DNA of 64,000 nt from Membranipora membranacea (lineage: Eukaryota; Bryozoa; Gymnolaemata; Cheilostomatida; Membraniporidae). Both the position numbers and the translations under genes were made by a program. The DNA is taken from positions 26,908,001-26,972,000 of the forward strand of contig OU612065.1 in NCBI GenBank assembly GCA_914767715.1, in the 5' to 3' direction. Shown in pieces: positions 47,536-62,500 of this stretch (its first letter is position 1; every line of letters starts with the position of its first letter). The notes beneath the pieces are model-generated. The model saw only the letters and a list, made by a program, of their open reading frames with translations. It was not told the origin of the DNA and did not search any database.

Positions 47536-50500
47536 ATGACTGAAAGTAAAAGTAGTGAAGAGCAACTTTTACTTACTTCTAGTCGGAGTTCAGGTAAGAC
47601 TTTCCTTTGTATGCATATTCTTTCATCATGTCAGTGCCCTGCTAACCTGAATAAATGACATATTCGGCTTATGTTACATCGGGACATCGCATTGTTGTGT
47701 TGGATCCTTGGGTACCAAATTTGATCCATCAGCACTGGTGCAAGCCTGACTGGACATACATTAGCAGCTGACCTGTTTATTTATACTTGTATGCTTCGAT
47801 GATATATACCTATATGAAATACTGTATATACATACATATATACTATGTTACATACATTGATCCATAAATTCTATATTAAATCCATACTATGATATACTTT
47901 TTATATACTATATTATACTTGTAAACTTTATTTAGTTGTAGACTCATCAGTACCCCCAGAGTCATCAGATAACGAAGCTCTGCTATCAGATACAGATCCG
48001 CGTCGTCGTCTCAAACCTTACCACTCTACCACAGATCATAATGCGGGATATGATACAGAGGAAGATGAGCCGTTCAGTAGAGACCCACCTAAACCCCGCC
48101 TCACTACATGTCAGATACTTGTCATCAATATACCCTGGTTTGGCCTGGCGCTCATGTATCTTATACTGGCTGTGGAACGTGAGTTTGTCAGTATATATAT
48201 AAGACAATTATTTATTCTGGTGACAGAGTTGAGAGCTAAGTACTTCGAAAAAAAAGGTTTAAAATGACACATAATTTGAATTTACTGTAGATAATTAAGA
48301 TCTATGAAGTTGATGAATCTGATAATACTCCAAAACACACGTGTATTAAATGATTCATTTATGGGGACTGAGATTGATATCAGGATTTGAGAAATTTTGG
48401 TTGTAACCTATGGTTGAACTGTAGACTTAATAATTTTATTATTTATTATTAGGTCTACCATTATTTATTGGGTTTATGGGTTGAACTTGGTTTGAAGTGT
48501 TTTCCCTAAAACACACCACATCTGTAGTAGGGTGTGGTTTAGCCTGTCTTGACAAACTTTGTTTGTGGGAGGGGACAAACAAACACCGCCACCAACAAAA
48601 CTTGTCAAGGAACCCTACTAGTAGAATTTGATGGTGATTGATTAGTAATATATCACAATTACCAAAATATGAGTGAATTCAATTAACAAAGGTACATTTA
48701 TACTGCCCTATCAAACCCAATATTGCTAATGCATCATAATGACAGATTTGAGTTTTCTGAATGCATGTTTACAGTGATCCCGGCTCAAGTAGAGGCCATG
48801 GTCGGGCAGCAAATCAAAGGTACAATTCTAGGACTGATGGTGGCTTTTGGTGCTAGTAAGTTGTAAATAATGTCTCATCTCAGGAAGATGCAGTTTTTTT
48901 AGCATGCCTAAACTTGTATGATATGTTAAGTGCCTTGTCTAAAAAAACCTGATACTATTGGTCCTAGCTATGCTATAACAGGTTCGCATACACTATCCCT
49001 GTTGAACTGCAGAGTTGTCACCCTGTGAAAAAAGAGTCAGTAGCTGATATCTAAAGTCAGGTAATGCGGAGTTCAAGACCTCTGAAAACCATCCTTTGTA
49101 AAAAAAATTAATAGGTTCTCCCTTCAAAAAGCCAGAGGTCTAAAGCAGGAATACTGTCTCCTCATCTGCATTGTCATATCCTGCTGTGTTTGGTCATGGC
49201 CTATCCCTAGCAATGATTATACATAGCTGGCATCAAGCTTGTTTATCCTAAAGATCTCGTTACTATATTTGGTTGTAGTTATCACGCTGATGATCAGCCC
49301 TCTGATCGGATTAGTCAGCGACAGATTGAATACAAGGATTGGCAAAAGGAGACCTGTTATGCTTTTCTCTGCTATTTTCCTGTGGTAATGAATTATTCAA
49401 ATTTCAATCTAATAACAACACAAAATTGGTGAACTTCTGCTTTGCGTGGTGCGATGAGTTGATCTGCTCAAATATCAAATAGTTTCTCAATGAGTCAAAA
49501 TACTCATCGAATCATTGATGGACATTGGATTATATTAAACAAAGTAATTTGACTCAATATAGATAACATGTCATAACTCTCGAATGCACCGATTAAACAA
49601 TACAAAAAATACTCGCACAGTTGGAAAAGGGAGAGTGGTCTCAAATTCCCTGCTCCCTGGTTGAAATATACTCTTACTCAATTACAGAGTTGCCTTTTCT
49701 TTATGCACATTGGCACAACTCCCATGCAATATCTGATAATTACCCATGTGGTTTGGGCCGGGAACGTCGGTAAACTCCCAAACTCCTTGGTTTTAGAGAA
49801 AGGATTCTCCCAAAATCTGTTGTTAGAGGGGCTGCTCAACGTTTATACTGTACACATGAGGTATTATTGTGAACAGGCTTAAAAAATCTCTGAAGTTAAG
49901 GTGAGACGCAGCTAATATACTGCTTGCATGCTGGTTTGATTAAGACTCTGATGCACACATTTAATGTATTTCAGCTTGAGTTTGATCGGCATGGCTCTCA
50001 GTACTTCAAACTTGTCAATCCAGAAAAACTCCACAATGATTGATGTAAGTTACACCTATACATGACACAAGAAGTAAATACACAGGTTTTTTTATGTAGA
50101 TTGGATTTAACATGCTTCTAACCCATGTGTAGTAGATATTGGGTATAGTCGGTCATGAAGTTAATGGCGGATGGAGGAGCCTAAATGAGATTTGTAGCAA
50201 TGCGGAGTCGTGATGATAATCTTAGAGTCATTAGGTCTCATTAAGTTCTAAGCTCATGCTCATTCATTTGCTGCTTTCTTTAGAGAAAAATATCGAGCTT
50301 TTTTTATTATCTCTACACAAAATCAGCAAATCTAGAGTGAAATGTTTTATGTTTTTCCCCTTTTAACCTGCCAGGCCAATGTAAACATTCAGTGCCATAT
50401 CCCTTGATGTTCAAATTAATACGAAGAAATCAAAAGAAACATAAAAAACCAACTGACTGTGCTCTGAAGTTATTTTATTATATTGGCAGTTATTTCACAC

Positions 50501-53500
50501 ATTCTTTCCAAATTAAGTGTGACGTCAATCTAACAGTGCGCAGATGCGAGCCGTACACCAAATACCCGTCAGATTTTAAGCTGCGAGGACCTCACACTAA
50601 GATAGATGGCAAAAACGGATTGTCACAGACTGAGTCTGCTGGTATTCCGTTATTCAATTACATAGCATCAGGAAATATCACTGGCTATATGGGTAAGCTA
50701 AAGCGCAGATTATTATGAAATAGCATCATGGCTGTTTTTCTTGATAAAGCTTACTAACTGTGCAACTTGGTGCATGTGTGAATGAATCAACTGCCTGCAG
50801 CAATTCAGATAAAAAAAAATCAAAATATATGAACGTGACTCCCTACTGGCATGCACACACAATTTGTTTTTGTAAACATGACCAGGAAGTTTTGCACAAA
50901 GCTTGAGGGTAATTTTTTAGAATTCGTGCAGTGGATCAGAAAATTATCTCGAAAAGATATTGGAAATCAAAACTTTCCTTTTGTGTTCATTGTATTGTGC
51001 CATTTTTTCATTTGGTGCATGAGCAACTAGAAGGAGTTGACTGCGAACTGATGACATAGCGATATTGCAATAATACTTAGAACCAGAGTGAATAATCATG
51101 TTCTTGTTCTAATAACCAGCTGAAGTATTTGTGTTATTTTGTATTACTTAGGTAGTACAGTAGCATGCCATGTCTTATTTGACACACATATTTTCATCTT
51201 TACACTCCCCTCATCTATCATCACTGTCTATAACTGTGGCTACAGATTTCAAGTTGAAGTCCTCATGCTTTGGCACCATGGTAAACAGGATACCTGGAAC
51301 ATTGTATAGCCTATTTTTAACTCCCCGTTTACACTTATTGGTTACAACATGTCATGTGAAATAACATTCGTTTTTCACAGGAGCTTACTTTGGCTGCTAT
51401 CTTGGTTCGGTGATAACATATACTGGTATAGCAGTTCCATTTAATGCTCTCATCGCAGATAAAACACATCCCGAACAGCGAGGTAAGATTCAAATCCCTC
51501 ATCAATCCAGGCCTAACACTGATAAGAGAAAACACTTCAACATTTGGGTTTTCCCCGCCCCAGAAACTGCAACTCTTTCCGTGTTGCTTACGATAAGCTT
51601 CCACTGTTAAGATATCGCGTATTTGTCTAGAGCGTTTTATCTTGTCGATTTGCGAGCGATACTTCCCCCTCAGATAATGATGAGTGCTTGTTTTGGCATC
51701 GTGCCAGACACCGTAGATATCTATGCTCTCTTATTGTACTTCCATTGGTAGCGTGAGTGAATCACAAATTCGACAGGCAAATGCCAGTCCATGCCATAAC
51801 AAGAGGCTCTTAACATTTTCCAATCCATCCACTAGAACCAAAAATCCTATCGCTTAAAGAGAGGGGAGAACTCCAATAATTGCACCCAGATTATTATTCA
51901 GAGTCTCAAAATTATAAACAGTATTGGGTTTCTACTAGTCTAATTGCTCAGACGGCTGCAATGCGAGTTAGTGGCATTACATTATCAACCACCCATTTGG
52001 AAATGAGTGGTTGATAATGTAATGCAACTAACTCGCATTGCAACCATCTTAGCTACTAGACTACAAGCAGTGTTCAGCTGGGCTCACTACAGAGCTCAGA
52101 TAACCGCTGTTTAAGCTCCAGTTCTGAATATGTGTATTTACATCCTGGATTCCATTGTGAAGATAGATGATGGCATTATTGTTGTGTAGTGAGCATTTGT
52201 TACATTCACTTCAACTCTTGACATAATTACATGCTAGGCAGCTATGTGGCAACTGCTAAATCAAAAACAGCATCCTTATTTGGTTCATAATGCAAAGCAG
52301 TTGCTGGAACTTTGGATTATCTATATCCTTCTGTTGAGTTAATCAACAGGATGTCATGGACTCCCTGCTTTGCATTGAAAAATGGGATGTAGTTTCAGGA
52401 GGCAAAGTTGCATATCACACAGGTAAAAAACATCCACTTGTTCACATGCAAATAAAATAGTGTAAAAAAGGTTAAAAAAATCCTTGTTTGTAGTTTGCAT
52501 AAGTTTATGTCAACCGATAATAATAACAACAGCATGCATATTGGTGTTGACATGGAGCGAGAAATATTCACCCAATTCCAGCATTGCAAATGATAGAAGA
52601 TTGTCTATGTGCTCAGACGGCTGCCAGTTAGTGGCATTACATTATCAAATACTCAGTAAAAATGAGTGTTTGATAATGTAATGCCACTAACTCGAATTGC
52701 AGATGTCTGAGCACTTAGACTAGACAGAGGATTGCTGAATGCTACTTCATATCGACCATTATTGTCACTCATTCTGTTATAAAGCATGTGAATATTTGGC
52801 AGGATTGAACTCTGGAGTGATGGGTGGTATGGTGTTACTGGGGAACATAGGAGGAGCCTGTCTCGGCCTGTTCATATCAGTGAGTTTATCTTACACCATC
52901 TTCAGTTTATGATTGTGTTATAATTATGGAGGAGCATTGTACCAACTAATTATAACCCTCTAATAAGGAAAGTTTCCTCTTTAGAATTCTTGCTAATTCT
53001 GATTTTCATAGCTTATTAATGCATGCCACGGTTCCACTGTGCCGTACCCAGAAATATTGAATGATTATTTCTTCCTTGTTGCCAAAGATCATTACTTGAC
53101 AGAAAAATGCACCTCACTAACTGTATGACCTGTTATTAGATAGGAATCTATTTATCGGAACTTTCAGCATGTATTCTGTAAGAATAAGGAAATTGTTTTG
53201 AGGATCCTGTTTGGCTTGTTTACATTTTTGACAACAGCTTGATTTGAAAAGCAGAAACTTCCTCATCTGCGTTGTTTCTGACTCTCTCATATGGAAATAA
53301 TTATTTTCCATTTAAAATCTGTCATCATTTATCCAATCATTCTGTGACATTTTGTAAGGCAAACATTTACTTCTGTTATCTATTGAATAATTGAGGAAGG
53401 TACACCTTATATGGCAAACAGAAACATCCACATTGTATAATCAGTCTTATCATCAGAATAAATGTTTTGCGAGTGGAAATTACTTACAATATTATCGCTT

Positions 53501-56500
53501 ATCATGAGTTTACTTTCGCTGACCCATGTTTATATTCAATAAGAACATGATATCACATTTAAAAGAACATAAAGCATTCGCAGGCATCAAAAGTTCAAAT
53601 CGGGAAATTCTTACCATAACACAATCATATAAGTACTAGAGAGTTTTCATTTTCATAAAAAAAGGAAAATAGAACTGTAACCGAATACCTGACCTGACCA
53701 TAACATTGGTATACTCAAATGAATCAGACTATGGCGTCTATGGGGTATTGGCATCCTAATCACAGCTCATATGCAAGTAGAGTCATATTTCCTTCTAAAA
53801 AGTTTACTCCGGCAAAATAGAGAGGTTACGAAGTAATTTTGTCGTAGATATTCGATGATCTCTCTTGCGGTGTCCTGCTGAAAAGGTTTACCATAAATTG
53901 GGAGGGGAGGGGGGGGGGGTTACCTTAATATATTTTTATGTGTGATTTTTTTAAGAGGACATAATATCAAAAGAGCCATTCAGACTACCTCATGGTCCGT
54001 CTATGTATGAAAACAGTCTGAGTCAATACCAGTCACTTGGGGATTTACCATAGACTTGATAATAATATTAAGTCTATGGGATTTACTTTGTTCAGTCAGG
54101 TAATGGTTGTATTTCTGTACGTTTAGGACCTTGGTCTGTATGCAGTGTACGGTATTATTAGTGGAATCGTGTTACTCTGCATAACTATAACTCTTACAAC
54201 GACCTCCGAGACACACATACATCATAACTATGAATATATCAGTAAGTATCTGAATCCATAAAGTTGTTCAAATTCTCGTTAATTGCTTTTTTTCGCTCGT
54301 AGATCAGCCATCCGATTGGCTTTTCACTCACACATCAGCCGTTGAAATAAGCCAATGAAAAGGGACTTCCCTTTTTTGTTTTGGTGAACCTGATGTTTTT
54401 TGGCCCAAACTTTGTAGCAGAGTCAAAAGGGGTTTGATCTGAGGCACATGTTAACTTACACTGTTTAAGCTAGCCCATCCATGTGATAGTACTATCAAAA
54501 AAGCTCCCACTGGAAATTAGAGAAAATTAGAGATCTTGCTACTTAGTGTGGGCTTCTACCCTTAGAACAGTAGATAGCAATAGAGTACGTTTTACCATTA
54601 TAGCCCTCATTTATCATACCCATATATTAACACTTTACTAAGCCGATTAGAAAGGATTAATTCCATCTAACATGGCAGAAGAAGCCTAATGCCGATGGTA
54701 CACAACTAGGCGTGTGAGCTGAGCTAAATTTATTTCCTTGTACTGGTAGTCATCGTCTACACTAAATATATTACTCGCATCCCTCGGGTCATTTCAGGAA
54801 ACCTTTCCCAGAGAGCTTTGCGATGCTATGCGCCAGTAACCAAGACGCCTCTTGTCAAAGTCTGTGGAATCTCATATAGGGTTGTAATCATAAGGAAATA
54901 TCCTTATTACTGCAAAAAATGAGTGAGGTGTGTCAACTTCACTGCAATCCTTATTCCGCAACCTCTATGAGCTATATGTGTATGTGATAAACAGAGTTCT
55001 GTTTTACAACATATGACATATGACATCAGCGAAATTCTTGTTTTTATTGTAGGTTGTCGAAAATACATCAGAGCGTTTTTTGAGCCATTTCAAGGTATGT
55101 AATGTGAATGACATCTTAGTAAATAGCAAAGGCTATTTTAGTAATTGAGTGTGTTACAGTTTTGGGTTGTTTTTGTATTGTTGCTGCTTGAGCCAGCTAT
55201 AACAGCCAGGCAGCAAATTTGTCCATGACCGTGATCTAGGGAGTCGTACAGCACCTATTGTGCTCTGAACCAACTCAATAGCGGAGTTGGACAGCCTACA
55301 CAGGATATAAGAGGCTCTAGACAGAAAAGTACTTTACCAACCCCCAACCACTTCAACCAAATGTACATTTGTCATAAATATAGTGTCTTGTGGTTTAAGC
55401 TAATTAGCGTAGACTGCAAATCTGAATGCTCACTTGGCTTTAAAGGTGAAGCAATTTCACCCATAGTTTAAAGGAGGAAGTTCTGACAAAGCTTATAAAA
55501 CCTTTGTGTAGACTTACACCAATGTAACTCTCTTGGGTGTAAAGAATACAAAAAAAAAATTATGAGAGCAGTATTTTCCACAGCGCAAAAAACATTTGAA
55601 TGTCTAAGTTGCTGCCGCAATTTCACTGGAGAACTAATGGAACTTTTTTGGATGGCATGATCAAATTACAATAACAATCCAAATTTGTATAGATGATTCA
55701 TATATATAATTTGGGTGACATTATAGTGTCTTTAGTTTGAGGCAAGCACCAAGTAAATTTTACCAAAAATAACAGGACATCATTGTGTTCAGTGCACTTG
55801 CATAATCAGCAGCCTCTACACCTGATCTTGTAATGATCCCAATTTCTCACCTGTCAATCATCCATAACCATCAATACTTCAAATCCGTAATATTCTGGAA
55901 TGCGAGAATTAACCGAGTTACCAATTAGATTTAGATTTTCCTTAAAGTTCCTATCATTGGTCCAACAGGATAGGAAATTAATATGCCGCTCCTCTGCTGT
56001 GACCAACTTCAACTTGCGTAATTCGCGAAGACAACAACATCCAACCTGATTGGACGTTAGAAGACAGGCCTACATGAGACAACAATTGATTTCATTGAGG
56101 AAATCAGCTCAATTATAGTGTCCGGATCATGCTCTTTACGTAACAACAATTTGCCAGGCCAAGCGCGTCAGAGATTTAGCGATTATTCCACTCTAGGTCC
56201 GGTCGATGACCGGTCTCTTAGGAAATAACAATCAATGAGAGGCAATCGAATCCCTTTCAAGAAGAGCCAATGACAAACTTTTGGAATGGTCACACTAGCC
56301 TTGTCCTGCAGCCCACTGTTTTTTGTTTTCTTGTTAGAGTTGGCCTCGTAGATAGAGCATAGGTCAAGCATGATCCTATTTGCCTGTGTTAAGGGTTTGA
56401 GCCGACGGCTCACCAGTAGAATGGGAATGAACGGACTGCTGGCAATTTGGATCAAACTTCTTCTAGATAGAGCCTATGTCACTCCCAACAAGGAGTTTAG

Positions 56501-59500
56501 TCACCCTCCTTGGTCACACAATGACCTTGTCCTTTGTGTTGGAAGTTTTGATGCCTAGTCATCAATCATGTGGTTTTAACCTTTGTCATGTACTAGAGGC
56601 TGATATAACAAAACCTTTACCTTCCTTGTGAATAGTTGTGTGTCAGATATAGCATGTGTATGTGTAATATGACAAGCTCTGATGTGTCATGGGGCTGTTT
56701 GCCAAGCGGGAAGCGAGAACATGGAACTTGGTCTGTTGACCTAACCCATTGTCTATCAATCTAAATTAGGAGCCTAGTTGTAGTTAAGTGTTCTACACCT
56801 TTCCTTGTTCCTTATGGATCACTAGGGTGAAGTGCACCCGTTAGTCATAACACAACTTCTGGGGTCTTGTGAGGAGCCAACAAAAGAACCTAGTGATTGG
56901 CTAGATCGCTCCGTGTGGAGAACAACTTAATTTGAATGAATTTTTATTCACTTCCGTGCAAGCTTATGGACCTTAGATTTTCTGTCAGATTCTATTCGTT
57001 CAACTGCTGCTACTGCTGTTGCTGCTACTGTTTTGTCATTCTTGGTATTGAGAAAAACTATTATTTTGTTATTTAATGTGTAACGAAACCGAGACCACCA
57101 GAGAAGGAAACACAATCATAAAACCCTTTCCTAATAGTGTGAGAAATGTCTTGAGTGGTCCCTATCACATCGTGGCTAAGCCATAAAATGATGCAACTGT
57201 GATCGATAAATCTCAGATTTCCTTATAGCTGTTCCACACAGAACATATTTTATGATTTTTTTTAAAAGTTTCATGATATTTTGTAAGAGACAGATGTTTG
57301 TGTACCTTTCAAAATGAAAAAAAACTCAAAAGTTTTTGTAATAAAAATTTCTCAGGTGGTGAAGTAATATTTCCATATAAGTTTTTTGCTAGTTTTGATA
57401 CTCTGAAGAGCCTCAAGTTTAAACAAACTCTATACTACTGCTTGCCCGTAATATGAGGGAAGATGATAAATTATTACAATTCCACAATCTCAGGTCTTCA
57501 TCCGAAGGAGCCATGACTCCTACACTGTAAACAACTCTTTAGAGTTCCATGTTTATCTTTATTCAGATAGTAATTTCCGATGGTTGTTCTTTACCCGATT
57601 TATGATGCAGCAAGGAGTCTCCACTGTCTTCACGTATGTACAATATGATATTAATTTGTAATCTGTTCCAGATTTAGTTGTTGTGACAAAATGACAATGG
57701 ATTTATTTGACATGGTAAACCGTACTGACTTGTATATTTATGACATGAGTGATAACTAAAGAATGGTGTGGGAAACCAATGACTATGAGTATTCAGTATC
57801 TTTGGTGAAACTGTTATGATACTATCTGGGAAACTGTTCTCATGTTCAAAATATTGCAATTTTTCAAGTCGCTTTGGTAGAAGTTGTCCCCACTGTGGAT
57901 CTGATAAATATGCATCAGACAGACCCTCATATTTTTATGAGAAAGTGACAGACATGATTGAGTAACATCCTGGTATACCATCCACCCGATATGACATCAT
58001 TGATTAATAGGCTAACCGGATCAAGATATTGAAAATCTGTGGGCGTAGGCGTATTGTTCTGATTTAATTGAATTTGAACTCATCCCTCCACCACATGTAA
58101 CGAGTTCCCGGAATAACCTATCAACTCCACGCAAAGGGTAACCTCAGGTCACATTTCATTACATGGTATGGCGCATGCAGTTCAGAAACATGTAAATACC
58201 AGACTGTAGAATTCATCTGTTGTCCTTGTAATAACTCCTTGTAGGTTTAGTCATAGTCAGTTCAATAATAGTAGGGAGGGGGACCAGTGTAAATTATTGA
58301 CATCACACAACAGTACTGGTTAATAGATGATAATAATTTTTGTTTTCATGATGAGTAATGTTCTCTCAGGGGTATTGACTTTCATGAACATGTCTTGATA
58401 CAATGTCGAAAGAGTATGAGTAGTTTATATGGTAGAGAGTCTTATATGATAGAGCAGAGCTTCACTAGCTGCTAGGGGAGCTACCTCTTTAACTATCTGA
58501 TGAGAAAGCAGGGATTTTGGGAGAAACTCTCAAACTCCCTGGTTAAAAACTTCTCTACCAATCAAAGCCAATCAATGCAGTAACACACGGAAATCTACTC
58601 CTCAATCGGGGAGGGATCGGGGATTTCCAATACTCCCTTAATTTATACCAGTATTTTTTTAACAAATGTGTTTGCCAAAGTTAAAAAAATAGAGTGAGTG
58701 TAGTTACTTTAACATCCTATAACCGATAAGCGAAGTCATGAGTTGGCAAACCAGGGTTGTTTTCGTGCTTTCCACGGATGGCTGAGTTTTCATTTCCTTG
58801 TACAGATGTCCACTTTTGGTTACGAGCCAAAGTTTCTTGCACACTTGGCTAGCTGTGAATAATGTGGTTGTTGCGCATAGTGGCTAGCATAGGATACCGT
58901 AATATTATGCGTGCTATGGGGAAAAAATCAGCTGATATTCGAGACATCTATATGGGAAATAGGGAATTCGACATTCCATCGTTTTTTTCTCGCATTTAAG
59001 TACATATGTACAGAAGGATAGGTGTATGATATGTATTTATTGCATCACGGCTAAATCTATGACATTGTTATGAGGAAATATTGAGGTGAAATTTCTCAAA
59101 CTTCTGTCAGCAAGGTGTCATTGCAATCAGGCTGTTAGATAGAGATCCATTTATCCATGCAAATATTAGTCTATGCACTTTGACAACTGTGATGCAAGCT
59201 AGTGCCATTACATTATCAACAGATCATGAGTGGTTGGTAATGTTATGCCATCAACCCGACTCAAATAGCAGCCTTCTGAGAACTTAGACTGACAAATCCC
59301 GAAATTCAAGGGAGAATGAGCAAGTCATTTTTGAGACAAATCCTTGCTATCACTTCGCTCAAAACCCTTTTGGGATTTCAATATGGCAATTTTTTTCCCT
59401 AATCATTAACTCAAAAGATGTGTAGTTTCGTCAAGCAGGGGGTGATGAGGGGCTGTCCATCATAGCAAGGAACGAGCAGAGAATGATGTTGGCATCTTGC

Positions 59501-62500
59501 TGACCACAAAATAAGCAACAGGTACTAGGATACGTTTGTCATGACACAAAATTTGAATTCTTTTCTGAACTTATTCTCAGGGGCAATGCGTATGAGTATA
59601 CATATATATAGAAAGAATAAATTAAGCTTTGGAATGTTTTCTCTTTTCTTTCTATTTTAAACTGCATAAACTGCTCAGATTTGCCGCATAGTAACAAAAG
59701 ATAAAACTGTAAACTACGCCATACCTGCTCATTTTACGTCAGCAAACTATTTGCAGATTGTTAAATTCACTTCCTGAATGGATAACCTGGCCTGGTAACA
59801 ATAAAAATCACGTTATCATGCTAATTTATTTGCGCAGAGGGGTCATATTTCTGCCTATATTAAAGAAGTAGGTGTGATGGCAAAATATTGAGTCTATCAT
59901 TTTCATATTCGGTGTCTATTTGGGTAGGAATGCGGAAAAAAACTAAATTTAGACAATGTACTATCTAAAATCCCATATTCAAACATCCTGTGACGAAGGC
60001 TTATGGATGGCCTTAGTAACACTTATCAAAACAGGAGGGTCAGCCATTGCAATCTTTGTTATGTCTGTGTGTTTGTTTGAGCTGTCACCAGAAAGAAAAA
60101 CAGCATAGCGCACAATTAATCATCAACTCTCCTAAAAAAAACTCGTTCCGAGCGGTCAATTCTAGATAAGTTGAGCATTGTGGCGCGGAAAAGACGTTCT
60201 AGTATCCCTGGATATGGGATGTGGACAACAGCGAACGGAGAGAGGCAACAAAACTTATTCAGTCCATGTGAACAGTGATTCCACATTTGAGCATTCTGTT
60301 TATGTCGTTTTTAGATTTATACAGTACTGGGTGACTGATATGGTGCATATACCAAACTGCTGGTCTAAGGAGAAAGCTGTAGCTGTTCTTATGGTGCCGC
60401 TGGTGGTAGCAGCTGCAGTCTGGTAACTCTTTTACACTCTCCATGGGGCCGTCGGACAGAGGGGGGGGGCTCAGACTAACACTGAATCCGTGTCGTTTCA
60501 GACCAACCAGTTTATATTAAGGGGTGCATGAGATTTTTTTTCCTATTTGACTTCAAACAATGAGATTACGACATCTGTGTTATGGTCATGGTTATTATTT
60601 TGAAAGACAAATCAGCAAGCACCTGTCTCGGCTCATTTGCAATTTACTATAAACCTGTCAATTCCTTTCTCACCTCGTCAGTACAGCAAAACACCTGTTT
60701 CGGTTTAAAAAAAAAATTTGTTTTCTGATAAGTTAACCAGGTTTTTCTTAACACTGTAGCAGTTTAACTCTGTTACAATACCAGTGATTTCAAGTCAAAA
60801 TTTTAAAATTGTAGGACTTTTTCAGATCTACTATTTCTAGCAATGTTCGTTATCCAGGAAGTTGAAAAGAAATCCCCAGGGCCGAAGGTGGATTGAATAT
60901 TGATTCAGTTTCAGCTTTCATTCAGTCAAACACAATTTTCCATTTTATTATAAACAAAATAAAAAACGAATAAATTCAAACAATACCGTCAAATAAGTAC
61001 CTGGTGTAAGTTTACACGTACTGATCACAGCTATGCTCCTGGCAGGCAAAGTAACCTCCAGCTGTTCCACAAACTTCCCTCTTGGCACGCACTGCTGCCA
61101 TCTTTTGTAATCTCTTCTATTCCACAGTATGACTGGTCTGGACTTTTTAGGATGTCGCCAAAAAGGACAGTCAGCATAAATATGAGATGCACGTTTTGTT
61201 TACAATATATGATGCTTTTTTATTTACATAAAAGTAAATCTGGAGTAGAATCAGTTATCATTGCGTTGCGTTCATATAATCTCTTCCAATCCACAAAAAG
61301 ACTGGAATTTCATCTTGTCGCCAAAAATGATAGTCAGCATAAATATATGATTCTATTTTGTTTACATAATAACTGAATCTGGAGTTGAATCATTGCATTC
61401 ATAGTGCGGCTACTTCCTCTTACTGATAATCACCTTGATATTTGTTATACAAGCTGCATTCATCACATGATTCTTATTTTTAATACTTGTCCTGGTGATC
61501 TTATTTCAGATGAATGGAAAATACCAGCAATATGGATATTTACACCAGAGACTACAGACATCTATAGCCTCTGTAGTTTACTCAATAATATTGTTGTTTT
61601 GTTGTAGCTCTATCCTGTTTGGTTTTCTGTCAGACAGGATCAAAAGGAGAAAACCTCTGGTTATTGTAGCATGTAAGTAATACACTTGGCCAATGCTTGT
61701 AAGGCATGCTTACCAAATAAGGCGAAATAAACCAGTTACATACTATGTGAACTAGGGGAAGTTGTGTAATGCATACAATCACAGCCTCATGAACCTCCTA
61801 TGCAGCTGTGCCATGATCTATTATATCATCATCTATGATAAATCTACTCCTATGATGCACACGTAATTGTTCCTTGAAAAACTTTGTCTTAAAATAAGTT
61901 TATCAAGAATTTACCATCAGATAATTCCCCTTGGACACATTAACTCAAGACACATTAACTTCCTAATAAAAACCAGGGTACTTTTACTTCCTCATTTCAT
62001 GCCTGGTAATTTTACTATTGATTGATAGTTGAACAAGAAATTTTTATCTTTACACCCAATTGAAGGTTATATCCTGGTGGTCAGGTGATAAAACATCAGT
62101 AATCAATACCTGTCATTAGCATGGGATAGTACAGTCACTGATATGAATTCATGGAATAGTGTTAAAATACACAGACAGTATGGCTATTTGCGGAGAAATT
62201 TCATCTCTTGTGTTAGCATCTGAATAAAGCTTAAAATCTGGCAGCTTTTACGCCATGCATTGTTTGACGTCCCAGTAGCAACCTTCAAAAACTCAGGCAA
62301 GCTGCTCAAGGAGTTAAAGTCTTGAGCCTTGAGCCTTGAGCTGCTTGACAAAAGTTTACAAGGGGTCGGCATAGCATTACTGAACTATTGGAACAATCAA
62401 CGATGAGAAATTGTTTCCAGCAATCATACATAAATTGCCATAAATGGTTGTTCAAGGTCAGATATGTTCCCCTAATCCATGAATATATATCAGATATAGT

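Noticed and set aside
49641-58640. Shared motif AAACTC(C/T)CAAACTCC(C/T)TGGTT near 49775 and 58527
   Set aside because: Too short and diverged to define a repeat family by eye; could be a decayed dispersed element.
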